64,000 nt of DNA. Origin: Symbiodinium sp. CCMP2592. Taxonomy: Eukaryota > Sar > Dinophyceae > Suessiales > Symbiodiniaceae. Shown piece after piece: positions 18,838-29,763 of the stretch. A model generated the notes under the pieces. That model was not told where the DNA came from, searched no databases, and saw only the letters and a list, made by a program, of their open reading frames with translations. Position numbers and translations under genes: made by a program. Within the stretch, counting starts at the first letter, position 1; each line of letters starts with the position of its first letter. The stretch covers positions 78,501 to 142,500 of the forward strand of contig CAJNDT010000598.1 of NCBI GenBank assembly GCA_905221615.1. Direction: 5' to 3'.

Positions 18838-19344
18838 CCCTGGGCATCCTGTATTGATCCTAATAAATAGAAGTAGAGTAAAATATATTGATATTGATTT
18901 GTAGTGTTTGAATTGATAATATCAACATTCATATTGATGTTGCTGTATGGATTTTGTGCAAGACGTTTTTTGATCAGACTATTGATTCTGCTATTGATCG
19001 AACTCACGAAAAATCAATTGTGATCAAACCATGGTTTTGATCAGATTTGATCAAACTTTTACCAGATTTGATCAAATTTGACCAGATTTGATCAAATTTG
19101 ACCAGATTTGATCAAATTTGATCAGATTTGATCAGAGTTGATCAGATTTGATCAGATTTGATCAGGTTTGATTTTCTTGAGGTGGATGCGCAGCTGCATT
19201 TTCCATCGAATATGCTATTGATTATGTTGCTACCTATTGTGCTGTTATTTATTGATTTCGGCCATTGATTGACGCAATTGAAAAAACGTCCGGATTAATA
19301 AGACTGGAACATTATTGATTAGGATCAATACAGGATGCCCAGGG
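18838..19344. mobile_element. 507-bp MITE with 31-bp terminal inverted repeats
   Basis: The left end begins CCCTGGGCATCCTGTATTGA (18838-18868) and the right end is its reverse complement ending TCAATACAGGATGCCCAGGG (19314-19344), with one mismatch over 31 bp. The interior is AT-rich and holds a GATCA-type minisatellite. There is no coding frame for a transposase. I found no clear target duplication (flanks GAAGTAA and AAGGGTT). It is a non-autonomous DNA element; the superfamily is unknown. Confidence 0.85.
19033..19172. repeat. GATCA-rich minisatellite inside the MITE
   Basis: Repeats of TTTGATCAAA and TTTGACCAGA, about 10 bp per half-unit (TTTGATCAAATTTGACCAGA), then TTTGATCAGA. The unit contains the palindrome TGATCA many times. 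Confidence 0.85.
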
Positions 19345-19409
19345 AAGGGTTCATGAGCGTCGGCTTTGAGAGCTCATCTGGGGCAGACAGGCTCACTACC
19401 TGCGCCGCA

Positions 19410-19530
19410 TTCACCCCAAACCCTAAACCTTCAAGACTCAACCTTAAACTCAAACCTTAAATTCGCTAAGCTCCTAAGTCAGAATTCAGTAAACCGTTGA
19501 ATCGCTGAACCCTTAAGCCCCTAAGCCCCT
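19410..19530. repeat. Degenerate CCCTAAA-like patch
   Basis: CCCCAAACCCTAAACCTTC at about 19412, then CCTTAAACTCAAACCTTAAA and CCCTTAAGCCCCTAAGCCCC resemble the complement of the TTTAGGG telomere unit but are heavily diverged. Confidence 0.3.
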
Positions 19531-19607
19531 GATCCCGAAATCCCGGAACGTTCTTCCCTTGCAGTTGAAAGTCCTGAAAACACTGAGAACCCACCCTATG
19601 GAGTTTC

Positions 19608-19964
19608 ATGGCAGGACCTGCAGGACCCCGGGTGCGATCGGATGATTCTCATGCGTGGGGAGTTTTCCACATCAACTGGCGAAGGCCCACTGACACGTGT
19701 CGCTTTGGTGCTTGGTCCACGAAGTGCAGGTTTCACACAGCAGTTGGAGGAGCGGCTTGTACAAGATCTATCAATGTTCCTTCTGCCGATCATGATGCCA
19801 AGGAGGAGACTCTGACTTACCTCAGGCGCTGGTGCAATACCGCAACTGCGTGCGGTAGTCGCGACGAGCACATGCAGCTAGTCAGAAGGCCAGAGGGTTC
19901 TGCAGGACAGCAGCTGGAGGACGAGAGGTTGACAGAAGAGGACCTCGCAGAATTTCTCAACTAG
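19608..19964 (+). CDS. Hypothetical Cys/His-containing dinoflagellate fragment
   Basis: 118 codons. The middle carries WGVFHINWRRPTDTCRFG, STKCRFHTAVGGAACTRSIN and YLRRWCNTATACGSRDEHMQ, a C...C-x-FH...C-T-x-S-I pattern I have seen in dinoflagellate proteins of unknown function. It is probably a metal-binding module. It ends RLTEEDLAEFLN at a TAG. It is likely the last exon or a truncated copy, since no upstream part was found. Confidence 0.4.
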   Translation: MAGPAGPRVRSDDSHAWGVFHINWRRPTDTCRFGAWSTKCRFHTAVGGAACTRSINVPSADHDAKEETLTYLRRWCNTATACGSRDEHMQLVRRPEGSAGQQLEDERLTEEDLAEFLN

Positions 19965-20264
19965 TGCAAGGCGCACGGCGCAGAAGTTGTCGGGAGTGCG
20001 GTCTGGACTGCGTCGGTATAGCTGCTAGTTTCGATCCTCCATACCATATGGAAGCTCCGATGACTCTCGCTGTGTCAGGGAAACGAACTGTGGCTGCAGC
20101 AATACTCTGTGATCATGCTGTTGTCTTTGCGGTTGTTCAACGACACCGCCGCCGCGGCGTCACTGTCGCCACCATTCCCGAGACATAATAGAGGTTTTAA
20201 GCCTCCCTAGGGCCACACTCACATTTCTAAAAGACCACGCACCCCAGCAGCAGCAACATCACCG
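19965..20264. other. Short non-coding spacer
   Basis: No supported gene between the fragment above and the CAG tract. Confidence 0.3.
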
Positions 20265-20483
20265 ATGCCAGCAGCACCAACACAGCCGAAAGCAACAACA
20301 AGACAAAGCAGCAGCAACAACAACAACAACAGCAGCAACAACAAAAGCTACTACACAACGACAACAACAACAGCAGCAGTAGCAGCAGTAGCAGTAGCAG
20401 CAGCCAGCAGCAGCCAGCAGCAGCCAGCAGCAGCCAGCAGCAGCCACCAGCAGCCAGCAGCAGCCAGCTGCAGCCAGCAGCAG

Positions 20484-20550
<67 letters not shown>

Positions 20551-20590
20551 GAGCAGAGCAACAGCAAAAGCAACAGCAACAGCAACCATG
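20265..20590. repeat. CAG/CAA tract with 10-bp sub-repeat
   Basis: Begins as mixed CAA/CAG/ACA, then a 10-bp CAGCAGCAGC unit (20398-20470), then nearly pure CAG at about 20481-20548. All frames of such a tract stay open, so the poly-Gln, poly-Ala and poly-Leu frames here are not evidence of genes. Confidence 0.9.
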
Positions 20591-21567
20591 AACACAACAA
20601 CTGACAGCAATAGCATCAGCATCATCATAAAGACATTGTTACTATGATTCTGACTCTTACTGCGGCCCCGGCGACAACGACGAAGACGACCGTGGTGACG
20701 ACCGCTACGGCGACGGCTACAACTAAGCTACCACTATTGCGATCTGTCTGCAATAATACATCTAATTCTGAACACTGACACTGTTCTTCGTATTCTTATT
20801 GTTAGGACTGCTGGGTATGATTCCTGTTGGCTGCCCCTCTTGTGTGACTGGTATGCTATGACATGTCGTCCTTTGCGGGCATTCTGCGTGGCTAGGGTAG
20901 CCTGTGTAGCCATGAGACTCTTGGGACTTAGGCCGACCACGGTGGTGGGAGAAACGTTGTGCGCACGGTCGCGCTGTGCCCGCAAAAACTCGAAAGTTGT
21001 GAAGGTCTCTGCCGTGCATTCGTTCACAGTTTCTGCAGATTTTTTCTCCTTTTTCTGGTGTGTACGCCTGCTGAGCAAAGGATCTCTCTGAAAGTTGCGG
21101 TGTTGCCGGTCTTGCCCATCCTGGCAGCCGGTGACAGTTCTGGCCTTGCTCCAACCAACCCCGGGCCCTGACATGGGAGGTGGTCCCCGGTTCCCCCCGG
21201 TTCTCCCAAGAGGTTGCTAAGAGCTGGCCCGGTTCTTCCCCGGTTCTTCCTGGTAGCGTGCTATCCCCAGGAAGGCCTTCCTGGGCTGTCCCAAGACACT
21301 GACCTGGACCTGCTGCGGCGCGGGATGACCCAGCTAGTCCCCTTTGCAAAACGTTGGCCGAGTGCCTGCTGATGGACGCAAATGACGCAAACAGCCTCAT
21401 TTAGGCCTTCGCCAGCGATTCAGAAGGCAAATCAACGTTTTTGACTTCGCGCAACAATTCACAACCGGTTAGGTTTGGTGGTGTGGCGTGTGTTGCGTTT
21501 GCGGTTGCGGCGTTTGCGGTTGGCGCGTTTTCTAGCGCGTGTGCGTAGCCGGGGCCGGCCGCTATTA
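20591..21567. other. No supported gene
   Basis: A 212-codon minus-strand frame (20762-21400) contains CRNCERMHGRDLHNFRVF but has no recognisable domain and biased composition. I do not call it a gene. Confidence 0.35.
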
Positions 21568-21800
21568 TATATCTGAATATATCTAGCCAAAAATTCTATA
21601 CTTCTATGTATGTCTATTCTGTCTATATCTGTATCGTATCTATAATATCTGTTTATAGCCCATAATACCTGTATATATCAGTGTATCATTAGATCTACAT
21701 GTTTATATAGCATATATCTCTTTATCTATATCATTTACTATCTATGTGTATCTGTATGTATTACATGTATATGTATATGTAGGTAGTTATAAAGATAGAT
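21568..21800. repeat. AT-rich TATATCT-type low-complexity region
   Basis: Repeated TATATCT, TATCTATA and TGTATATG words; no coding. Confidence 0.8.
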
Positions 21801-21859
21801 AAATATATTGAATTGGTACATTCGCATTATGTGCCATCTCCAAGGATACTGAAAAGCGC

Positions 21860-22193
21860 CACCAACAGCCAACAGCAACAGCAACAGCCAACAGCAAAAG
21901 CACTCGCAACAAAACGAAGAACGATTGCAGCTGCAACTGCAACCACAATCTCCAGTGCCTCGCCCGCTCCGCCCTCCTCCTCCTCCTCCTCGTCCTCCTC
22001 CTGCACCTCGTCCACTTATTGCTATCACTATCACTATCACTACTACTACGACGACGACGATGACGACAAGTAGTGTCACTGCTGCTGCTGCTGCTGCTGC
22101 TATACTGCCACTGGTAGCGCTACTGCTACAACTACGGCCACTCCTAGTGCTACCACTACTGTAACGAGTAACGACTACCACTCCTTCTTCTCC

Positions 22194-22280
<87 letters not shown>

Positions 22281-22530
22281 GGCTGCTGCTGCTGCTGCTG
22301 CTGCTGCTATCACCACGACCACTAGCACTCCCACGACCACTTCCACTATTGCTGCTACTACTACTGCTGCTGCTTCTACTACTACGACTATTGCACAGAC
22401 AACTGAAGCCACTATACTACTGAAGCTGCGACTGTAATTACTACTGACTGTAGCTACCGCCTTATACTCTTCCGGCTCCTGCTGCTGCTGATCTAGGGGA
22501 ACTCTTGCCACCGCTGCTGCTGCTGCTGCT
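21860..22530. repeat. CTG/CAC/TCC trinucleotide complex
   Basis: CAACAG words (21868-21900), CCTCCT (21978-22005), TAC/ACG tracts and a long CTG run (about 22194-22311, two CGG interruptions). The long Ala/Val frame on the minus strand here is an artefact of the repeat. Confidence 0.9.
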
Positions 22531-24005
22531 TGCTGCTCCGTTGGCTGACGAGTAGCAGAGAAATAAAAGCAGCAGTGTTCGGTGACATTCTTTTGCGAAG
22601 AAGACAGAACTTGCATCGTTTTGCACAAGGTGCAAGCTGTGGCTTTCTGAGTAGGGGCTGCGTTGCACATGGCCTCACGTTGCAGTTGCACCTGAGCGTT
22701 GTTCTTGATTCTTGGTCTGTTCTGTTGAACAGGCGAAGGCATTCCCCAAGGCCCCAAACGTGCGAAAGTCGCTGCTGGTGACGCCAGACGCAGAACCCAA
22801 CCCCACTTACTAGACTTAGGACACCTGCCGAAAAAAGGCCAGGGACTTGTGGACAGCAACATCTTGCGGCAGGGTTTTCCGCCATGGGCACCGATGTTGC
22901 AAGCGTTGCCAGCTACTCCCAGGACTCATGGTCGTGATCTCGGGCCAACACGGGAAGCTGTAGACTTCGGAGGTGTCCAGAGATCTAGCTAAAGTGGTAG
23001 CAGCGCTGTCGTCCGTGAAAGTTGCTAGGGCTAGTGTGTGCGGAAGGCAAATGGCCAGGCCCTAACAAAGCACCCGAAAGCTTCACTGCCCAGGTCTGTC
23101 GAGCTGGTGGAGTCCCAGTCAAGCTCGGCCGATCTGCAGGTCAAGGATGACTTGCGTGCACTTGGTCTGCAAAGAAGGTTCATGTCTGGGGCTCGGGTCA
23201 CTACTGCAAAGCTGCCTAGAGTCGTTTGGGATGCTGCAAGATTAGCAGGGCAGCGTCTTTAGAGCTGGACGTAGCAGAGCTGTTGACCTTTTGCACATGA
23301 GAATTTTGTGACATGGTCCAACAAAACCATGTCAGAATCCTTCCGCAAGAAATAAGTTTTTGCGAATTTTGATTAGGGCAATTTGGCCCTTTCAGTCTCA
23401 GCTCAGTGTGTGATGTTCGGCACAGGGCAGCTTGTGTGAGAAGCCCCGTGAAGCTGCGACTTCAGTTGAAACCCTTCGGTTTCAGCGTCGGTAACCCAAC
23501 CTTTGTTTGCAACTATCTTGTTGAGGTTTGTATCTGTGTCGGGCCCACAGTTGAAACAGCGACCCAAAGACTGCGCTAAACCCAAGAACGCATTCCAGAG
23601 ATCATGATTGTGGGTGTTTCCGCTGGGCAGCACACCGTCCCCTCAGGCGGCTTATCTTCGGAGCCGAAGCGGAGAAGATAGAGCGTGATCTATGCAGCTG
23701 ACTGCTGCGCCCTAAGAAGATCCAAGTCTGGTCCATCATTGATGATCCGCAAAACACCCTTGCTGCAGTCCATGTCGTGTGGTGTGGGGTGTTGGTGTGG
23801 GGGGGACGGCAATAGACCATTGCCGTTGGCCGCAGCTCAGGTGATTCCTTCAAACAGCTGGGTCCGAGTTCCCTGGAAGAGGCTTTCCATTGGCCGACAA
23901 CTGCCTTGTCTGCTTTGACTCCGAAGCAGAAGCAGAAGGTGGTGAAATACTTCTCAGATGGCATCGCCACAGCCCCAGAACCAGACCTGCAGGCCTTTTG
24001 ATAAT
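22531..24005. other. No supported gene
   Basis: Overlapping frames on both strands with no domain. A 24402-23602 minus frame is the shadow of the forward gene that starts near 24010. Confidence 0.35.
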
Positions 24006-24009
24006 AAGC

Positions 24010-24435
24010 ATGTCGAATGTAGACAGCTCGCCGAATGCTGCAGAAAGTAGTAGCGCCACCAGGGCCATACCATGTCTGAAGCGGTCGTTGGAAAGTTCCA
24101 CACCCAGTGCCCTGTGCGCAGTTCTGCAAGAGCCTCAAGCACCTTGGAGCGCGCCGTGCACCTGCAGCGCAATGGCCGACTGCAGCTTGGGCAAGGAGAA
24201 CTACGTCTTGCAAGATGATGGTGAAGAGCTCGCAGTCGGCAACAGCGGCCTTACCGCTGCGGCTGTGACTGCATCGCCACCGAAGGCTGCGGCTCTGTTC
24301 TGTCAGCTCATCAAAACGCCTGCCGTCGAGAATGGTGCAGGCAGTGCAGGCCCTGGCAGCGAAAGTCCTGGGAAAGAGCAGCCTCAGCCGCAGCTCTTTC
24401 AATGCAGGATGTGCTTGGATTGGAGTTTCTCGTGA
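24010..24435 (+). pseudogene. Dinoflagellate unknown gene, N-terminal piece with first Cys pair of a zinc ribbon
   Basis: A plausible ATG at 24010 (MSNVDSSPNAAESSSATRAI) starts a Ser/Ala/Pro-rich leader ending QPQLFQCRMCLDW at about 24395-24424. The CRMC pair is continued in the next frame by QKNTSLCLEC, giving C-x2-C...C-x2-C, the pattern of a small zinc ribbon. One base change near 24425-24435 would join them. Functions of such ribbons include nucleic-acid or protein binding. No name can be given. Confidence 0.45.
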
Positions 24436-24890
24436 TGGCTATGTTCCCCAAAAAAACACCAGCCTCTGCCTTGAGTGCCGCAGAGCGGACGAGGCAGCAC
24501 GTGCTCAGGTGAAAGGCACCCCACAAGAATCGACATTCAAAGAGCTCAAAGCCGCCGGCAACGAGGAGTATCGGGCACGGATCATGGACTTCAGGAAACG
24601 GCGCCCCGCTAAGGGGCGAGGAAAGGGCAGGCAGCGCTTCGATTTCACTACCTGGTTCCGCACAGTAGAAAGTTATAACGAGGTGAAGAACGATGCCCGA
24701 TGCCGATTTATGCCCGAAGTGTACTACCTGTCTTGGGCACAAAGTCCTGAAAGCGGGTGTTACACCCCCCTGGAAGCAAAAGCACGCTGGGATGCTTGGT
24801 ACGAGGACTTGTCGGTTGCTCGGGACAAGCTTGGGAAAGATGGAGCCGAACGGCTCTTGATCCACATGTTCGATGAGGTGACAGGATCTA
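24425..24890 (+). pseudogene. Dinoflagellate unknown gene, middle piece (second Cys pair, basic linker, FDF block)
   Basis: The frame reads VSRDGYVPQKNTSLCLECRR, then KRRPAKGRGKGRQRFDFTTW (about 24595-24655) and PLEAKARWDAWYEDLSVARD (about 24765-24825). A basic K/R-G linker followed by an aromatic FDF-x-W block and a helical W..W segment is an arrangement I have seen repeatedly in dinoflagellate proteins of unknown function. The frame is good to about 24885 (LLIHMFDEVTG) and then shifts. Confidence 0.45.
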
Positions 24891-25812
24891 GTGGTACCAA
24901 GTCTGCGCGCGGCTACAGCACCTCAGGCCCTAGGCAAGTCAGTCAAGAACGCCACCGACGAGCAGCTGTCAGAGCTGGACGCTCTCAGGAATCTGGGTCA
25001 CGACAGCTTCAGCTCGGATGTCTTCGATGGCGTGAATGGTGCAGGACTTTCCAATGCGCTCCGTGGCAGCAGTTCCTTGGCCGAGGGCAAGCACAACACG
25101 GCCGCTTTGGCTCCTGCGGCTAATCCTGAGCCGGAGTCTGAGGAGAATCAGAAGAAAAAAACGCAAGACCGACATGCATGCGATGCAAGTCAATGAGCAT
25201 GACCGCTTGGGCCGCGAAATGGACGCCTTGCTACGGGAGAGTGAAGAGACAGTCTAGAAGATGCAGGAAGCTTTGGATAACGTCGATGAAGACGATGAGG
25301 CCAACTACAAGATGTACGTGCGCATGCTCAGAGTGCACAAACAGGCAATCTTGAAGTGGGCAGGAAACACATCAGCGGAAGCATCCGAGGAGGACGTGCA
25401 GAAGGCTATCGACACCTACGATTCGTACCGCACGGCTGCTTACATGCCAGAGCGGAGCTCTTCGTTGCCCAGTCCTGACTTTGAGCACCTTGTGTCCAGA
25501 CACGTCGTTTCGCGGGAGGCCAGAGCCTTCACGGATGCCGCAGAAGACACCGATGCCATCAAAGCGGCCCTCAAGTACTTCTTGGAGCAAAAGGCACTCG
25601 TCAAGAATCTGCTTGGTGGTGAGGTCCGGGCTGTGAAGGATTTGGCTTCCGCTCGAAAGGCGAGAGCCAAGACTTTCGAGCAGCAGGTCAAAAAAGAAGC
25701 GGCGGCTGCAAAAGCGGCTGCGAAGGCCAAAGCCAAGGAGGACGCGAAGGCATCAGGTCAAGGCAGCAGAGCGCCCAAGGGTGCCCAAGCCGAAGCTAGC
25801 GCTGCTCCGTAG
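24891..25812 (+). pseudogene. Dinoflagellate unknown gene, C-terminal helical pieces
   Basis: 24891-25150 reads QALGKSVKNATDEQLSELDA and SEENQKKKTQ. From about 25140 a second frame gives KKRKTDMHAMQVNEHDRLGR and ESEETV, then an in-frame TAG at 25255-25257, then MQEALDNVDEDDEANYKMYV to KEAAAAKAAAKAKAKEDAKA and a TAG at 25810-25812. The C-terminus is a Lys/Ala-rich helix, probably disordered or DNA-binding. It needs one frame change and one stop change to be whole. Confidence 0.45.
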
Positions 25813-26498
25813 TTCCATCTTCAGTTTCGCTTCGTCGTCCCAGCTTAGTGATGCAATCAGTGCGGTGCATGCGAAGATGGTTCCCACAATGTCCGCCGAA
25901 GAGTTCCAAGTCGCCGCTGAGCAGAACAAGCTGGATACCTCCATACCGTACATGGTGCAGCACTGTGGAGGCCTACATGCAAAGCTTGCTGTGCAATCTT
26001 TGGGCTTTTGCAGCCCCAACCGCCGTGGACAGCAGCAAGGCCAACATTTCCGACAAGCCGTTGAGTGCCTTGCTTGGGAATGTGGCTGCGTTTGCTTTCG
26101 CGGAATCTATGCGCTACAGTGGCACTGAGTTCAAGCAGGCTGCCACGATGCGATTCCACATGAACGGCAGGCGCCGATGTGCGTCAGCCCCATTTGCGAA
26201 GCTGCAGTCCAAGCTGCTTGCTTTTCGGGATGAAAGTGCCACTGCAGGTGCCGCTGCGAAGATGAAGGAGTTGGGGATTGAATCCGCCGCCCAGCTCAAC
26301 CCGGAAGTCATATCAAACCGTGGAGAAGTGCTTTCCCCGCGCCATATCGGGTTCAAGCTGGGCAAAAGTGGTTTCGGAGTCTCTTATAGCATGAGTGAGC
26401 TTGAGTCAGAATTAAGTGTGAAGAACGAAAGTTCACAGAATGAGCGATTAGCAAGACAACTTCCATGTCTTCTTGCTGGCTGGAGCCGCTGGCAATGA
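25790..26498 (+). pseudogene. Dinoflagellate unknown gene, further downstream piece
   Basis: 25790-25990 reads LSDAISAVHAKMVPTMSAEE and LDTSIPYMVQHCGGLHAKLA; after a frame change near 26000 the next frame has SKANISDKPLSALLGNVAAF, MRFHMNGRRRCASAPFAKLQ and RGEVLSPRHIGFKLGKSGFG. Coding composition is convincing but there is no known domain. It may be the C-terminal part of the 24-26 kb gene or a second gene. It ends at a TGA at 26496-26498. Confidence 0.4.
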
Positions 26499-27709
26499 AT
26501 ATAAGCTCGCTGAACACATTGTTGCCTTCTTAGATTATTTGAAGTCCTGCACTGCGTCGCTGCGCTGACCTGTCAGAAGTCAAGGGTATCCAGTTGAGCA
26601 TTCTGCAGCATGTCTATACAATGCTGGGCTGATACAAGAGTTGGGATGTTCTCAAACCCCTCGCCTTCAGTCCTTCAGTCTCCTAGTGTCTGATGGCACG
26701 GGAGGCGACCACACGGTTTTGCCTGAACCCCTTGGCCTTGAGTCGCTGTTTCGCATAAGGCTGCATGCGCGGAGATGAGGCGTGAGATGCAGCGAAGCAA
26801 CTTGGAGAACATCATTGTTGGGCCCACTACTGCGGGCGTTATTGAATTCCGTGCTTCCCCTGCTGGGGTCCCAGAGGTCCTCTCCCTAGGCGGCGGAGTA
26901 GAAGGAGGCAGGTTTGTGCAAGTGGGGTGCAGGGAGCAGCATTCCCAGCATTTGCATCATGATCATCCATTCCAGCTTGGTTTTCTTCAAGCACGCGAGT
27001 ATGGCAACATCCAGACATGGTAATGATATGCGTTTGAGGTTCCGCAGGGCATCAATGATCCTTTCCGACCACCGCATCCTGCGACAACAAATATACAACA
27101 TATTCCTATATCTAAATGCATTCGAGCTAGAACACGACAAGGACAAGTCCGCCAACGCACGTTCCAGGGATATGCAGGTGTCTTGGAATTCTGAATCCTT
27201 ATCAGTTCCAGGCACTGCAAGAATTTGATCGTACCTGTTAAGCTCGCAACATCCATTAATTTCATGTGCCAACTGCCAACTGCGTTCTATACACATCTAG
27301 CTAGGTGTTCGTTGACACTTGTCCTCGACAAGAGCAACTTGCGCAGATGCCAGGAATCGCCAATAATTGTTTGCGGATCATGAGAACGGTGAAATATATC
27401 CGAGAGAAGAAATCTAAAGATGTATAGAAGAGTTTTCTCATTTCGGCTTAGGCTTGTCAGAAAAAGGTTTGCGAGTCAGCGCATGTCAGTTTTCTATCCA
27501 CGGCTGCATGCTTCACATGGCAGGCCTGCCATTCGCGCAGTGCCATCTGTGCCAGGGCCTTGGTATCGGCAATTACACATTTCCCCAGATAGCTTAAGTT
27601 AGTAGGGGTTCTAACTAAATAGGGCATGCCGTGTCCGCAGCCAGCGGACAGGGTGCAGCAGCATGCACATGGCGCAGGGGGTGCAGAGGAAAATGGTTCT
27701 GGCTTGACA
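26499..27709. other. No supported gene
   Basis: Short open frames only on both strands, no domain and no notable repeat. Confidence 0.35.
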
Positions 27710-28165
27710 GCTAGCCGCTAGCCAACATCCGTAAACAAGTGCATGAGACGGATGCAAAATCGTTCCTGGACCCGACAAAATTTGTCGCCGTAACATAGAC
27801 TGACTTCAATTGATTTTTGAGAGCTTTGGCCAAGCGCATAGACGGGATCCAAAAAATGCTCTTGGACCCGACAAAATTGCTAAAGAGCAATCATTGAAAC
27901 TTTTTTTTTGGGAGAGCTTCGGGAGCCTGATTTCGGGTTTGAAAGCTAGCCAACGTCACTAACAAGCGCGTAGATGGGATCCCAAAAACATTGCTGGACA
28001 CGACAAAACTGCCAAGGAAAGAGCAACTAAATTTAGCTGATGTTTTCGACAGCTTCGGGAGGCTGAAGTCGGGCTTCAAAGCTAGCTAGTGACAGTAACA
28101 AGTGTATAGGCTCGACCGGATCCCCAAAACGCTCTTGGACCCGACAAAACTACCAAAAGCAAATC
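27710..28165. repeat. Four-unit degenerate tandem repeat (~96-141 bp spacing)
   Basis: The core GGACCCGACAAAA recurs ending at 27780, 27876, 28008 (one change) and 28149. It is preceded each time by GGATCC-like and AAAA words and followed by CAAC/GAGCAA, with AGCTAGC and CTTCGGGAG between units. Confidence 0.75.
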
Positions 28166-28282
28166 AACTAAATGTCCATGTCGTTTGTGGTGGCAACAAA
28201 AGCGGTTTGGGGTTCCTTTCTTTGAGGCTTCGTTTTGGGCAAGAAATCAAACTCCCAGCTATTTGGGTTTTTGCCGGTATAC

Positions 28283-28297
28283 TTTTTTTTGGGGGGG
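28283..28297. repeat. T8G7 junction tract
   Basis: Eight T followed by seven G. Similar tracts occur at 27901 (T9G3) and 33061 (T17G11). Confidence 0.8.
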
Positions 28298-28723
28298 AGT
28301 AGGCTTAATTCACAGTGCCCCATCGACTATTGCGGGAACGCTTTTGGGTGGATTGAGTGAGTGAGTGAGCGGGAGGGAGAAAGAAAATAATAAAAAACAG
28401 AAAGGAGGGAAGAGAGAAACATGGTCATTGCATTTCTTTTTGGGGTCGTCCTACATCTCAAAAGCAAATGCCCAGACGTCTTCAATGATTTTATTGTGTC
28501 TGTGATGCTGCAAAATAATTCTTTTGGGACCGCTACCTCAGGCGTTGAAGTCGGCCCAGTGGCTAAAGATGGCAGTCTTGGGTGGATGGAGAGATGAAGG
28601 GAAGAGGGCCGCAAGCTACATGGATGCTTTGTGGGACTTGCGGCATTTCGCCACTGAATGCGGTTTGCAGTAGCATATTCTCGGCTCACAGGCGGCATAC
28701 GGTGCTCCACCACGTCTTCCACC

Positions 28724-29215
28724 ATGTCCCTTCAGTGGTTGGAGACTTGCACCAAGGAGTGTGTTCAAGCCCAATTCCTATTGTGGAAAGCAGAAAATCG
28801 CCAACAGGGCATTTTTACAAAGCCCAAGATTTTCCGTCACGGAGCCTGGACGAATGCTGCCGAAAACGATGATGACGCTGTCGACCTGATGTCATTCGAC
28901 AATGCGGAGGACCAGCCGGCCTTCTTCGTCCAGAACTCGCAAGATGGGGTCGAAACTGCAATCCTCTGCATGCTTGAGGGAATGACTGATTACGCGACAG
29001 CGCATGCTGTGCATGCCAGCTGGGTGCGCCGGAACCCCGGCGCACCAGCTCATCAACAGGTCCCTTGGAACTGCTTGGCCGCCACAGACCAGGTCAAGGA
29101 CGTGCACTTTGCATCGGAGGTCAGGGCTTGGCTACTTGAGCATCTGGACCTGATCCCAGAGGCAGGGGTCACCGTGATATCTCGTCCGAAGAATGAACAC
29201 CCCAGCACAAGTCAT
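28724..29215 (+). CDS. Hypothetical protein or exon
   Basis: From the ATG at 28724 (MSLQWLETCTKECVQAQFLL) the frame reads FRHGAWTNAAENDDDAVDLM, DQPAFFVQNSQDGVETAILC, TDYATAHAVHASWVRRNPGA and SEVRAWLLEHLDLIPEAGVT. The composition is convincingly coding. After about 29215 it enters a CTA/CTG low-complexity tail and ends formally at 29293. A coding-looking stretch in another frame at 28573-28670 (RDEGKRAASYMDALWDLRHF) may be an upstream exon. No family is recognised. Confidence 0.4.
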
Positions 29216-29632
29216 CTACTACTCCTACTACTGCCGCGCTGCCACCGCAATTGCACGGGCTACTACTTTTGCTACTGCCACTGCTGCTGCTAATTGTGGC
29301 TGTACAGGCAGCTAGCCAGACGATGGTGGTGTTGGTGTGAACATTAGCGGCTCCAATGTCATTACATGTCATTACCGTTGTGGGTGGCGGGAATGCTTCT
29401 TTTGCTGTTTCCTTAACTGCTTCTTGCTTCATGGTTCTATGCCCTGTTTGAGTGCTGCGACTTCCGTGCCTCAAAACGTTTGTGTGAGACCCAGCTTACA
29501 AGACGTCAACATGTTTGGATTTTGTGGTCCGGAGACCCTGCAATAGGTCAAGTCTTTAATGAAGTAATCCAAAAATGACAGCAGCCACAGACCTTGTCGC
29601 AGGATCATATCAGCAACGACAAGGCTGATATT

Positions 29633-29763
29633 ATGGAAGCCGGCGGCCTCTTCACGCATATCGACCTGGATAACGGCTGGCTCCCGGATCACATGTCGGA
29701 GGATGACCGCACCAGCCTAGCAGCTATGGTGCCAGTGACGTTCAGTGACTTCTTCGACAGCTG
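29633..29763 (+). CDS. Short ORF or terminal exon
   Basis: A 43-codon frame from ATG (MEAGGLFTHIDLDNGWLPDH, then SEDDRTSLAAMVPVTFSDFF) to TGA. It is acidic and well composed for coding. It may be the last exon of the gene at 28.7 kb, separated by the low-complexity stretch. Function unknown. Confidence 0.3.

Noticed and set aside
18838..19344. Target site duplication for the MITE
   Set aside because: The flanks GAAGTAA and AAGGGTT share no convincing direct repeat.
20227..20628. Long Leu/Val/Cys-rich minus-strand frames
   Set aside because: They are translations of the CAG/CAA repeat; every frame is open in such DNA.
20762..21400. 212-codon minus-strand frame with CRNCERMHGRD
   Set aside because: A single Cys pair and biased composition; no second metal-binding half and no known family.
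21738..22862. 374-codon minus-strand frame with poly-Ala and Gly/Arg tracts
   Set aside because: It is driven by the CTG and TCC trinucleotide tracts, with no domain outside them.
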